Shown here: one piece after another, positions 46,894-54,954 of the stretch | How positions within the stretch are numbered: the stretch's first letter is position 1 | Layout: every line of letters begins with the position of its first letter | DNA from: Jannaschia sp. CCS1 | GTDB lineage: Bacteria > Pseudomonadota > Alphaproteobacteria > Rhodobacterales > Rhodobacteraceae | Assembly: GCF_000013565.1 (NCBI RefSeq) | Contig: NC_007802.1 | Coordinates: 930,001-994,000 of the forward strand | Length of the DNA: 64,000 bases | Direction: 5' to 3' | Notes under the pieces: model-generated | Seen by the model: the letters and a program-made list of their open reading frames with translations, nothing else | What the model was told of the DNA's origin: nothing | Databases searched by the model: none | Position numbers and translations under genes: made by a program

Positions 46894-48081
46894 TTAGGCG
46901 GCGGCCCTTGCCTCCAGCGCCGTGGCTGTCGCATCGAGGCGGGAGATACCTGTGGAGATTTCATCCTCCGAGATCGTTAGCGCGGGCAACACCCGGACAA
47001 CATTGTCCGCGGCGGGCACGGTGAGCACATCGTGTTTGTAGCCCTCCGCCACGACATCGCCGGGGGCGATCCTGCATTTGAGGCCGAGGAGGAGGCCTGC
47101 GCCGCGGACGCCCTCAAAAATCGTCGGATGAGACGCCACGAGGCCCTCCAGCTTCTGGCGCAGGAAGCCCGCCTTGGCGTTCACGTCGTCCAGAAATCCA
47201 TCCTCGGTGATGACATCCATCACCGCCGTGCCCACCGCGCAGCCAAGCGGGTTGCCGCCATAGGTGGAGCCGTGGGTGCCCGCTGTCATGCCCTGCGCGG
47301 CCTCCTCGGTGGCCAGAAGCGCGCCGATGGGAAAGCCCGAGCCGATGCCCTTGGCCACCAGCATGATATCGGGCGCGATGCCCGCCCATTCATGGGCAAA
47401 GAGCTTGCCCGTCCGGCCCACGCCGCATTGGATCTCATCGAAGATCAGCAGCAGGCCATGTTCATCGCACAGATCGCGCAGGCCCTTGAGGCACTGGTCG
47501 GGGACCGGGCGAATGCCACCTTCACCCTGGATCGGCTCCACCATGATGGCGCCCACATCAGGGGCGCTTGCGGCGGCGCGCAGGGCGTCGTGATCGCCGA
47601 AGGGTAGCGTTTTGAAGCCGCCGAGCAGGGGGCCGAACCCGGCGGACAGTTTTTCTGAGCCCGCCGCCGAAATCGCCCCGGTGGAGCGGCCGTGGAAAGA
47701 CCCCTCGAACGTCAGGATCGTCATCCGGTCGGGGCTGCCCGTTTCCGTGCGGTATTTGCGAGCCATCTTGATCGCAAGCTCGGCCGCTTCCGTGCCGGAA
47801 TTGCAGAAAAACACCGTATCCGCGAACGTATGGTCCACCAACCGCTCGGCCAGGGCCTTTTGCTGCGGCACCTCGTAGAGATTGGACGTGTGCCACAGCG
47901 CGTGGGCCTGTTCCATCAGGGCGCTCACGACCTTGGGGTGCCCGTGGCCGAGCGACATCACCGCGATGCCGCTGGCGAAATCCAGAAAACGTCGCCCATC
48001 CGCGTCCACGAGCCAGGACCCTTCGCCTTTGACGAAGGACAGGTTTGCGCGGGAATAGCTGGGTAGGACAGGCGAGATCAT
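46894..48081 (-). CDS. argD: Acetylornithine/succinyldiaminopimelate aminotransferase
   Basis: PLP enzyme that converts N-acetylglutamate semialdehyde to acetylornithine. The 395-residue class III aminotransferase has F-C-N-S-G-T-E-A, I-F-D-E-I-Q-C-G-V-G-R-T-G and the PLP lysine in M-L-V-A-K-G-I-G-S-G. The Met at 48081 (M-I-S-P-V-L-P-S-Y) is the family start, although the frame is open to 48123. It lies upstream of argF, giving two arginine steps in one unit. Confidence 0.95.
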   Translation of the reverse strand: MISPVLPSYSRANLSFVKGEGSWLVDADGRRFLDFASGIAVMSLGHGHPKVVSALMEQAHALWHTSNLYEVPQQKALAERLVDHTFADTVFFCNSGTEAAELAIKMARKYRTETGSPDRMTILTFEGSFHGRSTGAISAAGSEKLSAGFGPLLGGFKTLPFGDHDALRAAASAPDVGAIMVEPIQGEGGIRPVPDQCLKGLRDLCDEHGLLLIFDEIQCGVGRTGKLFAHEWAGIAPDIMLVAKGIGSGFPIGALLATEEAAQGMTAGTHGSTYGGNPLGCAVGTAVMDVITEDGFLDDVNAKAGFLRQKLEGLVASHPTIFEGVRGAGLLLGLKCRIAPGDVVAEGYKHDVLTVPAADNVVRVLPALTISEDEISTGISRLDATATALEARAAA

Positions 48082-48162
48082 CGACCGGACTCCGTTGAGA
48101 TTGAAGAAGACACCCTGTTGCACCGGGCGCGCGGCCTAGTCAATTCACCGATGCTGATGGGG

Positions 48163-48666
48163 TCAAGTGCCGGTGGTGATCGCAGGCGTCATGATTATGC
48201 AGGTGGTGGAGCCCGTGGCGTAGAGCCTGCCTGTCTCCGCGTCGCGAATGGTTCCGTCGGCCACGCCGGTGCTGCGGCCTGCGTGGGAGACGACGCCCTC
48301 GGCCACAATCTCGCGGTCCAGGGGGATCGCGCGGGTGATGTTCACCTTGTACTCTAGGGTCGTGTAAAGGCTGCCCTTTGGGACCTTCGTCATGACCGCA
48401 CAGGCCATCGCGCTATCGAGAAGCGTGCCGTACCAGCCGCCGTGCACCGTGCCCATCGGGTTCAAAGTCCGAAACGTGGGCGTGCCCCGAAACACGACCC
48501 GTCCGTCTTCGACCTGATCAACCCGGTAGCCCAGACATTCGCCGATGGGCGGATTCGAGATTTTTCCATCGCGGATGGCTTGCATGAATTCCAGACCTGA
48601 CATCGACAGGACCATGTCCGTGGAGGGCAGTTCGGCGATGGATTGGGCATAGTATGGCGGGGGCAT
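48163..48666 (-). CDS. PaaI-family thioesterase
   Basis: A 167-residue hotdog thioesterase with the active-site segment L-N-P-M-G-T-V-H-G-G-W-Y-G-T-L-L-D and later L-E-Y-K-V-N-I-T-R-A-I. An N-terminal extension of about 30 residues precedes the fold. The CoA-ester substrate is not evident. It lies 81 bp upstream of argD on the same strand. Confidence 0.87.
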   Translation of the reverse strand: MPPPYYAQSIAELPSTDMVLSMSGLEFMQAIRDGKISNPPIGECLGYRVDQVEDGRVVFRGTPTFRTLNPMGTVHGGWYGTLLDSAMACAVMTKVPKGSLYTTLEYKVNITRAIPLDREIVAEGVVSHAGRSTGVADGTIRDAETGRLYATGSTTCIIMTPAITTGT

Positions 48667-48781
48667 CGGTCACTCCGAAGGGTGGTGGACCGATACTGCG
48701 CCACGGCTGGCCGCAAAGCGCAACCCTCCGTTTCACCTGGGGTTTACAACTCTGGGGGTGGGCGCATCCCTGGATGTGCCA

Positions 48782-48797
48782 AGGGGGCTAGCCCCCT
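48782..48797. repeat. Perfect 16-bp palindrome at the metF 3' end
   Basis: AGGGGGCTAGCCCCCT overlaps the last base of metF. It is a compact hairpin without a following T run, perhaps a 3' stabiliser of metF mRNA. Confidence 0.55.
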
Positions 48798-49663
48798 CAG
48801 GCAACCTCGGCCAAGGCAACGTTCGGGGCGACACCAAGGGCCGCACAGACATCCCGTGTCAATTCGGGGCGGTTGAGCGTGTAGAAATGCAGGTCGTCCA
48901 CGCCCCCTTCGATCAGATCGGTGCACAGCTCGGTGCAGATCGCCGTGGAGAGCAGATCTTCGCGGCCATCGCGGATGGCGCTGGTGTAGGCGTCGTCGAG
49001 CCATGTAGGGATCACCGCACCGCAGGCAGTGGCAAAGCGACGGGCGCGGGACCAATCCTCAATCGGCAGGATACCGGGCAGGATCGGCGCGGTGATGCCA
49101 GCGGCGGCACAGGCGTCGCGGAAGCGGAAGAAGGTGTCGGCCTCGAAGAAAAACTGCGTGATGGCGGAGGTGGCGCCCGCGTCGATTTTGGCCTTGAGGT
49201 AATCCACGCAGGCCTGCATGGACGCGGCCTCCGGGTGCGGATCGGGGTAGGCGCCCACGCGGATGTCGAACTTTCCGGTTTTGGCGAGCGCCGCGACCAG
49301 GTCCTCCGACGAGCCGAAGCCATCGGGATGGGCCTGAAACGTTGCCGTGCCCTTGGGTGGGTCGCCGCGCAGGGCCACGATCTGGGTAATGCCCGCCTGC
49401 GCATATTGATCGGCGATCTCCAGCGTCTCGGCCCGGGTGGCATCGACGCAAGTCAGATGGGCGGCCACGGGGACGCCGAAATTGGCGTTGATCGCGGTCA
49501 CGGCCTCATGGGTCAGCTTGCGGGTAGTGCCGCCCGCGCCATAAGTGACGGAGACGAATGTCGGGTCCAGCGGCGCCAGAACACCCAGGGTTTCCCAGAG
49601 CTTGAAGGAGCCTTCGAGCGATTTCGGAGGAAAGAACTCGAAAGAGACATTGGGCGTGGGCAT
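48797..49663 (-). CDS. metF: 5,10-methylenetetrahydrofolate reductase
   Basis: FAD enzyme that makes 5-methyl-THF for methionine synthesis. The 288-residue TIM-barrel protein starts M-P-T-P-N-V-S-F-E-F-F-P-P-K, with the family Glu in S-F-E-F-F-P, then V-S-V-T-Y-G-A-G-G, A-L-R-G-D-P-P-K-G and F-F-F-E-A-D-T-F-F. The Met at 49663 is preferred over an open frame to 49864. It is divergent from metR, a conserved regulatory pair. Confidence 0.95.
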   Translation of the reverse strand: MPTPNVSFEFFPPKSLEGSFKLWETLGVLAPLDPTFVSVTYGAGGTTRKLTHEAVTAINANFGVPVAAHLTCVDATRAETLEIADQYAQAGITQIVALRGDPPKGTATFQAHPDGFGSSEDLVAALAKTGKFDIRVGAYPDPHPEAASMQACVDYLKAKIDAGATSAITQFFFEADTFFRFRDACAAAGITAPILPGILPIEDWSRARRFATACGAVIPTWLDDAYTSAIRDGREDLLSTAICTELCTDLIEGGVDDLHFYTLNRPELTRDVCAALGVAPNVALAEVA

Positions 49664-49733
49664 GGCGGAATCGATCCTTGATGTGTCGCTTACAGATGTC
49701 GCATAGACTCCGGCAATCAACAATTTCATAACT

Positions 49734-49750
49734 CTCATGATTAATATGAG
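49734..49750. promoter_or_regulatory. Inverted repeat in the metF-metR divergent region
   Basis: CTCAT-GATTAAT-ATGAG is a 5-7-5 inverted repeat directly before metR that overlaps its ribosome site. It could be the MetR self-regulatory operator. The enteric MetR box (TGAA-N5-TTCA) is not matched exactly. Confidence 0.35.
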
Positions 49751-49756
49751 GTTCGC

Positions 49757-50665
49757 ATGCATATCGAGTTTCGGCACCTGCGCACGATCAAGGCCATCCA
49801 CGAGGAGGGGGGATTGGCGAAGGCAGCGGCAAGCCTGCACATCACGCAGAGCGCGTTGAGCCACCAGATCAAAGGGTTGGAGGATCAGGCGGGATTGGAG
49901 CTGTTCATCCGACGCTCCAAACCGATGCGGCTGTCACCGGCGGGGATGAAAATGCTGCGCCTGGCCGATGAGGTCCTTCCAAGGGTCGCTGCGCTGGAGG
50001 AAGATTTCACCGGTCTGCGCGCGGGAAAATCCGGGCGGCTGCACATCGCCATTGAGTGCCACGCCTGTTTCGATTGGCTGCTGCCGGTGCTGGAGGCGTT
50101 CCGGAAGACGTGGCCGGATGTAGATGTGGATATCCGCCCCGGCCTGCAATTCGAGGCTTTGCCCGCGCTGAACCGTCAGGACGTGGATCTGGTGATCTCC
50201 AGCGATCCTGAGGATCTGCCGGGCGTCGATTTCACGCCCCTGTTCGATTATGAGCCCGTGTTTGTCTGCGCCGCGGACCATCCGCTGGCGGCGAGACCCT
50301 ATATCGAAGCCGGGGATTTTGCCGACCAGACCCTGATTACTTACCCGGTGGATCGCCCCCGGCTTGACGTGTTCAGCCAGCTTCTGTTCCCGGCGGGCGT
50401 GGAGCCGAAGGCGATCCGACAGGTGGAACTATCTGCGGTGATCCTGCTGCTGGTGGCCTCGGGGCGGGGTGTGTCGGTGTTGCCCGATTGGGTGGTGCGC
50501 GATGTGGGCGCAAGCCAGTCCATCGTGACGAAATCCCTGACGCAGGCGGGGCTGACGCGCAGGTTGTATGGGGCCAGCCGGTCCGAGGATACGGCGAAAC
50601 CCTTCATGTCCCATGTCCTGAAACTGAGCCGGTCCGAGCCCCTGAAACTGCAACGCCGGGCCTAG
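49757..50665 (+). CDS. metR: LysR-family regulator, probable MetR
   Basis: A 302-residue LysR regulator. The N-terminal winged helix reads F-R-H-L-R-T-I-K-A-I-H-E-E-G-G-L-A-K-A-A-A, then T-Q-S-A-L-S-H-Q-I-K. The effector-binding domain contains the MetR-like stretch I-A-I-E-C-H-A-C-F-D-W-L-L-P. In MetR, homocysteine is the co-inducer. Divergence from metF with 93 bp between the starts supports control of methionine synthesis. Confidence 0.9.
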   Translation: MHIEFRHLRTIKAIHEEGGLAKAAASLHITQSALSHQIKGLEDQAGLELFIRRSKPMRLSPAGMKMLRLADEVLPRVAALEEDFTGLRAGKSGRLHIAIECHACFDWLLPVLEAFRKTWPDVDVDIRPGLQFEALPALNRQDVDLVISSDPEDLPGVDFTPLFDYEPVFVCAADHPLAARPYIEAGDFADQTLITYPVDRPRLDVFSQLLFPAGVEPKAIRQVELSAVILLLVASGRGVSVLPDWVVRDVGASQSIVTKSLTQAGLTRRLYGASRSEDTAKPFMSHVLKLSRSEPLKLQRRA

Positions 50666-50671
50666 ACGCAA

Positions 50672-50714
50672 CCAGATCCTTGCAAGGATCTGGACAAACT
50701 CTTGCAAGAGTTTG
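50672..50714. repeat. Two adjacent perfect palindromes with TTGCAA centres
   Basis: A 22-bp palindrome (50672-50693; half site CCAGATCCTTG) is followed one base later by a 20-bp palindrome (50695-50714; half site CAAACTCTTG). Both share the core CTTGCAAG. They lie between metR and the inositol-monophosphatase gene on the plus strand. They could be stacked hairpins in RNA or paired binding sites. Confidence 0.7.
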
Positions 50715-50779
50715 GTGCGCCCCTTGGCATGGCGGAGCGCCCCGTCTATAGGGTCGCGCCTGACCTGAAGGGATATCCG

Positions 50780-51574
50780 ATGCAAGGCTCTGCCAATCTC
50801 AACGTGATGATCAAGGCCGCGCGCATGGCAGCGCGGTCCCTGCAAAAGGACTTCCGCGAGGTGGAGCAATTGCAGGTCTCCTCCAAAGGTCCCGGTGATT
50901 TCGTCAGCCGCGCGGACCGGGCAGCGCAGCAGATCATCAAGGACGAGTTGATGGAAGCGCGCCCCAACTACGGATTTCTGGGAGAGGAAGAGGCCGAAAT
51001 CATCGGCAAGGACCCTACGCGCCGCTGGATCGTTGACCCGCTGGACGGCACCACGAACTTCCTGCACGCGATGCCCCATTGGGCGATATCCATCGCGTTG
51101 GAGCATAAGGGAGAGATCGTGGCCGGTGTCGTCTATGACCCCGCCAAGGACGAGATGTTCTTCGCCGAAAAGGGCGCGGGCGCGTGGTTGAACGACACGC
51201 AGCGCCTGCGGGTGTCGGCCCGCAAGCGGATGTCAGAGGCCGTCTTCTCCGCCGGGTTCCCGCCTGACGGGGGCAAATATTTGCCAGCCGTGTTGCGCGA
51301 TCTGGCGCGGCTGATGCCGATGTGTTCGGGGATGCGCCGCAACGGGGCGGCGTCGCTGGACCTGGCCTGGGTCGCGGCGGGGCGGTTTGAGGGCTATTGG
51401 GAATACAACCTCAAGCCCTGGGATATTGCTGCCGGGATCCTGATTGCGCGGGAGGCGGGCGCTTTTGTGGAGCCGATCCGCGAAGATCAATCGCTGTTGG
51501 AGGACGGTCATCTGATCTGCGGGTCTGAGGCGATCTTCGATCAGTTTGCCAAGGTCATCCGCACCCGCGACTAA
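50780..51574 (+). CDS. suhB: Inositol monophosphatase family protein (SuhB-like)
   Basis: A Mg-dependent phosphatase of 264 residues with the metal-site motifs G-E-E-E-A-E, W-I-V-D-P-L-D-G-T-T-N-F and P-W-D-I-A-A-G. SuhB proteins hydrolyse inositol-1-phosphate and also support rRNA transcription. The ATG at 50780 follows GAAGGGAT. The frame is open to 50702, but that stretch is part of the palindrome region. Confidence 0.92.
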   Translation: MQGSANLNVMIKAARMAARSLQKDFREVEQLQVSSKGPGDFVSRADRAAQQIIKDELMEARPNYGFLGEEEAEIIGKDPTRRWIVDPLDGTTNFLHAMPHWAISIALEHKGEIVAGVVYDPAKDEMFFAEKGAGAWLNDTQRLRVSARKRMSEAVFSAGFPPDGGKYLPAVLRDLARLMPMCSGMRRNGAASLDLAWVAAGRFEGYWEYNLKPWDIAAGILIAREAGAFVEPIREDQSLLEDGHLICGSEAIFDQFAKVIRTRD

Positions 51575-51621
51575 GGGCCTTCGGCGCGCTCTTTGAGGCC
51601 TGCCGGCCTTTCATCGCCGCG

Positions 51622-52317
51622 CTACCGCGCGTAGCCACGGTCGTAGATCACCTGTTGCGCGACGCCCGCCACCAGCAGGTAGATCGACGTCACCGTGACC
51701 ACGGCCGTCAGCACCGGGTTGGAGGCGAAGTCGGTCCAGGCCGCATAGGCAATGCATGTCACCCAGACCAGCGCGATGGGCAGCGACACATACCGCCAGC
51801 GCGCCGTGCGCACCGGATGCACGAATTTCAGGTTCAGGAATTGCGCCGCCGACAGGGCCAGAACCAGCGCCAACGTGATCTCCCAGGGCGGCACGATCAC
51901 CAGAAGCGCCAGCACCAGCATGTTCCAGCATCCGGGGAAGCCGCGAAACGACTTATCCGCCGTCTTCATGCGTGTGTCAGAGAAATAGAGCGATGACCCA
52001 AACGGGATCAACAGAACCACCAGCCAGCCGGACCACCCCGGCAGCAGACCCGAGCCATAGAGCGCATAGGCCGGGATCATCACATAGGTCAAAAAGTCGA
52101 TGATCAGGTCCAGCAGCGCCCCGTCGATCACCGGCGCGTTGGTTGTCACGTCGTAGCGCCGCGCCAGGGGGCCATCGACGCCGTCGACGATGAAGGCCAC
52201 CGTGAGCCAGATCGTCATCATCGCCCAATCCTGCTCTGCGGCCTCCAGTAGGGCCAGCATCGCGAGGGAGGCCCCTGCGGCAGTGAAGAGATGGACGGAG
52301 TAAGCTCTAAATCGCAT
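51622..52317 (-). CDS. pcs: Phosphatidylcholine synthase
   Basis: Inner-membrane enzyme joining choline to CDP-diacylglycerol, typical of alphaproteobacteria. The 231-residue protein is mostly hydrophobic and bears the CDP-alcohol phosphotransferase motif in the Pcs form: D-G-V-D-G-P-L-A-R-R followed by D-G-A-L-L-D-L-I-I-D. The Met at 52317 (M-R-F-R-A-Y-S-V-H-L-F) is the family start; the longer open frame is not coding. Confidence 0.93.
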   Translation of the reverse strand: MRFRAYSVHLFTAAGASLAMLALLEAAEQDWAMMTIWLTVAFIVDGVDGPLARRYDVTTNAPVIDGALLDLIIDFLTYVMIPAYALYGSGLLPGWSGWLVVLLIPFGSSLYFSDTRMKTADKSFRGFPGCWNMLVLALLVIVPPWEITLALVLALSAAQFLNLKFVHPVRTARWRYVSLPIALVWVTCIAYAAWTDFASNPVLTAVVTVTSIYLLVAGVAQQVIYDRGYAR

Positions 52318-52397
52318 GGGCGCTTCGATGCCTGTAATATGGGGCGTTTGCAACCGCTCTTGACCGGCATCGTGTCGGGGCTGTGGCCCGCACTCCT

Positions 52398-53321
52398 TCA
52401 GGCCTTGGGGTGCGCGTTCGCGTAGACTTCCATCAGGCGGGCGGTATCGACGGCGGTATAGGCCTGGGTGGTGGAAAGGGACGCGTGGCCCAAAAGCTCC
52501 TGAATGGCGCGCAGATCGCCGCCCGCGTCCAGAAGGTGCGTGGCAAAGGAATGCCGCATCGCGTGGGGGGTGGCGGTCGCGGGCAGGCCAAGTTGTAGAC
52601 GAGTTTTCTCCATCACCTTGGCGACCGCGCGGGGGCCGAGCGCGCCGCCCCGGATCGCCCGAAACAGCGGGGTTCCCGGGGCAAGGTCGTGGGGGCAGAG
52701 TTGGGCGTATCGTGCGCAGGCGTCTTGGGCTGCGGGCAGAACAGGAACCTCCCGCTCCTTCCCGCCTTTGCCGGTGATGCGCAGAATGCCGGGCAGGGGC
52801 AGCAGATCGGCGGTGAGGCCAAGCGCTTCCGATATCCGCAATCCGCAGCCGTAGAGCAATGTGACGACGGCCATGTCCCTGGCCTGCACCCAATCGCGGT
52901 CGTCCTGATCGGCAAGCCCTGCGATCATGTCTTTCGCGCCCACTTCTGTCAGGGGGCGGGGCAGGCGGCGGGTGTGTTTGGGCGCACGCATGGACAAAAC
53001 GGCAGTGGCGTCGAAGCCATCGCGTTCGGCCCACCAATTGTAGAAGGCCTTCACGGCAGAGAGGCGGCGCGCCAAGGACCGCGCGCCCACATCCCGCGCC
53101 CGTTGCGACGACATCCACGCGCGCAGGTCACGGGTTTGCAGCGTCCGCAACGCGGCAGGGCCGGGGGAGCCACCCAAATGGTCCGCCTGGAATGCAAGGA
53201 ATTCGCCCACATCCGCGCCATAAGCCGTCAGCGTGGCTTCCGCCCGCCCGCGCACACCGCGCAGGTGGGTCAGCCAGCCCGCCAACAGATCACGCACCGC
53301 CGGGGTCAGCGCGAGTGACAT
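52398..53321 (-). CDS. xerC: Tyrosine recombinase XerC
   Basis: Site-specific recombinase that resolves chromosome dimers at dif with XerD. The 307-residue protein has the N-terminal SAM-like core-binding domain and the catalytic domain with Arg in G-C-G-L-R-I-S-E-A-L, then H-A-M-R-H-S-F-A-T-H-L, G-H-A-S and the nucleophile Y in T-T-Q-A-Y. The start at 53321 fits the family. It stands directly after the DUF484 gene, the usual neighbour of xerC. Confidence 0.94.
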   Translation of the reverse strand: MSLALTPAVRDLLAGWLTHLRGVRGRAEATLTAYGADVGEFLAFQADHLGGSPGPAALRTLQTRDLRAWMSSQRARDVGARSLARRLSAVKAFYNWWAERDGFDATAVLSMRAPKHTRRLPRPLTEVGAKDMIAGLADQDDRDWVQARDMAVVTLLYGCGLRISEALGLTADLLPLPGILRITGKGGKEREVPVLPAAQDACARYAQLCPHDLAPGTPLFRAIRGGALGPRAVAKVMEKTRLQLGLPATATPHAMRHSFATHLLDAGGDLRAIQELLGHASLSTTQAYTAVDTARLMEVYANAHPKA

Positions 53322-53325
53322 GGGC

Positions 53326-54069
53326 CTAATCCAGCCAGCCGCGCATGAGGCGTTCAAACACGCCCGCGAAGAACGTCAGCAGATCCGTGCCTTGCGAGGG
53401 GCGGAACTGGTGCGGATCTTCCGCGCCCATGACCAGCAGGCCCGGCAGCCGGCCTTCGCCCAGATCGAGCGTCAGGCAGGCTTCCGAATGGATCCAGCGG
53501 GAGGCTTCGCCGAAAATGCGCTCTGCATCGCCGCCCACCTGGCGCAGGCTGACCTGGCGGTGGGGCACGTCGCGCGCACCGGTGACATAGTCTTTCACGA
53601 AGCCGGGGGCGACAATGGTCAGCACGTCTTCCAGTTTCTGGACTTTGGGGGCCTCGGTCTCCGTCGCTTCGGCGCTTTCCAGAACCAGCCGCACCCGGTC
53701 CACCCGCAGAATGCCCGCCACATCGGTGCCAAGCATCGTCAGGAACTCGGTGAATTCCTTGGCGTCCAGCAGCCGAATGATGGAGCGGTGGATCTGGTTG
53801 GTGCCTGCCAGATTTTCATAGGCCGCCGCTATGACCGAGCGGTGGGTGTCTTCCAGCCGATCAAGGCGATTCTGCAAACGCTCCATCGCGATGCCGCGCA
53901 TATCGACGATATTTCCGCCCATCTGACGGTCATTGGCGGAGATCAGCGCACGCATCAGGTCGCGGTCTTCCAGAATCAACTCCGGGTCGGCCAGCGCGCG
54001 GTCGCGCCAGTCAAGTGTTGGGGATTCTTCATGGGTGGAGAGCGGGGCTCCCGCCTCGGTATTGCTCAT
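53326..54069 (-). CDS. DUF484 (GAF-like) family protein
   Basis: A 247-residue cytoplasmic protein. It has an N-terminal helical coiled-coil segment (R-G-I-A-M-E-R-L-Q-N-R-L-D-R-L-E) and a GAF-like C-terminal domain (L-L-V-M-G-A-E-D-P-H-Q-F-R-P, D-L-L-T-F-F-A-G-V-F). The DUF484-xerC pair is conserved in many Proteobacteria; its role is unknown. The Met at 54069 is chosen over the open upstream frame. It lies 4 bp ahead of xerC. Confidence 0.9.
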   Translation of the reverse strand: MSNTEAGAPLSTHEESPTLDWRDRALADPELILEDRDLMRALISANDRQMGGNIVDMRGIAMERLQNRLDRLEDTHRSVIAAAYENLAGTNQIHRSIIRLLDAKEFTEFLTMLGTDVAGILRVDRVRLVLESAEATETEAPKVQKLEDVLTIVAPGFVKDYVTGARDVPHRQVSLRQVGGDAERIFGEASRWIHSEACLTLDLGEGRLPGLLVMGAEDPHQFRPSQGTDLLTFFAGVFERLMRGWLD

Positions 54070-54204
54070 CGGTACTGCCTCAACTTTTTTATCGTTGAGG
54101 ATGCATACCATAGCCATGCGCGGGCGGGCGAGACATTTCACGACGCGCCCGCGCAGTTGGGTCAGGGGTGTGACCCAGATGATGTCGCGCGCGCGCCTGC
54201 CCGG

Positions 54205-54858
54205 TCAGACGATGCTTTGCCCGGTCTTGGCCCAGTCGGCCATGAAGGCGTCCAGACCCTTGTCGGTCATGACGTGGTTTGCCATTGCCTTGATCACGCC
54301 GGGCGGGGCCGTGGCCACATCCGCGCCGATCAGGGCCGCGTCTTTCATGTGGTTGGCCGAGCGGATGGAGGCTACGAGGATTTCGGTCTCAAACCCGTAA
54401 TTGTCGTAGATCTGGCGGATCTCCGCGATCAGATCCATGCCATCCATGTTGAGGTCATCGAGACGCCCGACGAAGGGAGAGATGAACGTGGCCCCCGCCT
54501 TGGCCGCCAGAAGCGCCTGATTGGCCGAGAAGCAAAGCGTGACGTTGACCATGCGGCCTTCGCCCGACAGCACCTTGCAGGCCTGCAACCCGGCCCAGGT
54601 CAGCGGCACCTTGATGGTGATGTTGTCGGCGATCTTGGCCAGCTCACGGCCCTCATTGATCATGCCGTCAGCATCCAGCGCGACCGTTTCGGCGGAGACG
54701 GGGCCGTCAACCAGCGCGCAAATCTCGGCGGTGACTTCCTTGATGTCGCGCCCGGATTTCATGATCAGCGAGGGGTTGGTGGTGACGCCATCGACCATGC
54801 CAAGCTCGTGCAGCTCTCGGATCGCATCAATATCGGCGGTATCCACAAAGAATTTCAT
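54205..54858 (-). CDS. fsa: Fructose-6-phosphate aldolase/transaldolase-like protein
   Basis: A small class I transaldolase of 217 residues ([18 protein letters not shown], and the Schiff-base Lys in I-T-I-K-V-P-L-T). The family includes TalC-type transaldolases and fructose-6-phosphate aldolases. Sequence alone does not separate the two here. A perfect LacI-type palindrome lies 55 bp upstream, suggesting sugar control. Confidence 0.92.
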   Translation of the reverse strand: MKFFVDTADIDAIRELHELGMVDGVTTNPSLIMKSGRDIKEVTAEICALVDGPVSAETVALDADGMINEGRELAKIADNITIKVPLTWAGLQACKVLSGEGRMVNVTLCFSANQALLAAKAGATFISPFVGRLDDLNMDGMDLIAEIRQIYDNYGFETEILVASIRSANHMKDAALIGADVATAPPGVIKAMANHVMTDKGLDAFMADWAKTGQSIV

Positions 54859-54913
54859 CTGGCTGGTTCCTTTCAGCGGAAGATCATGGTGATTTGGCGC
54901 AGGCATATCGCAT

Positions 54914-54925
54914 GTTAGCGCTAAC
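54914..54925. promoter_or_regulatory. LacI-family-type operator between fsa and priA
   Basis: GTTAGCGCTAAC is a perfect 12-bp palindrome with the central CG and flanks common to LacI/GalR operators (TGTTAGCGCTAACA form). It lies 55 bp before the fsa start and 29 bp before priA. No LacI gene is in the window. Confidence 0.55.
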
Positions 54926-54954
54926 GGAAACCCCCAGTTTGCCGAGCCATTTGA

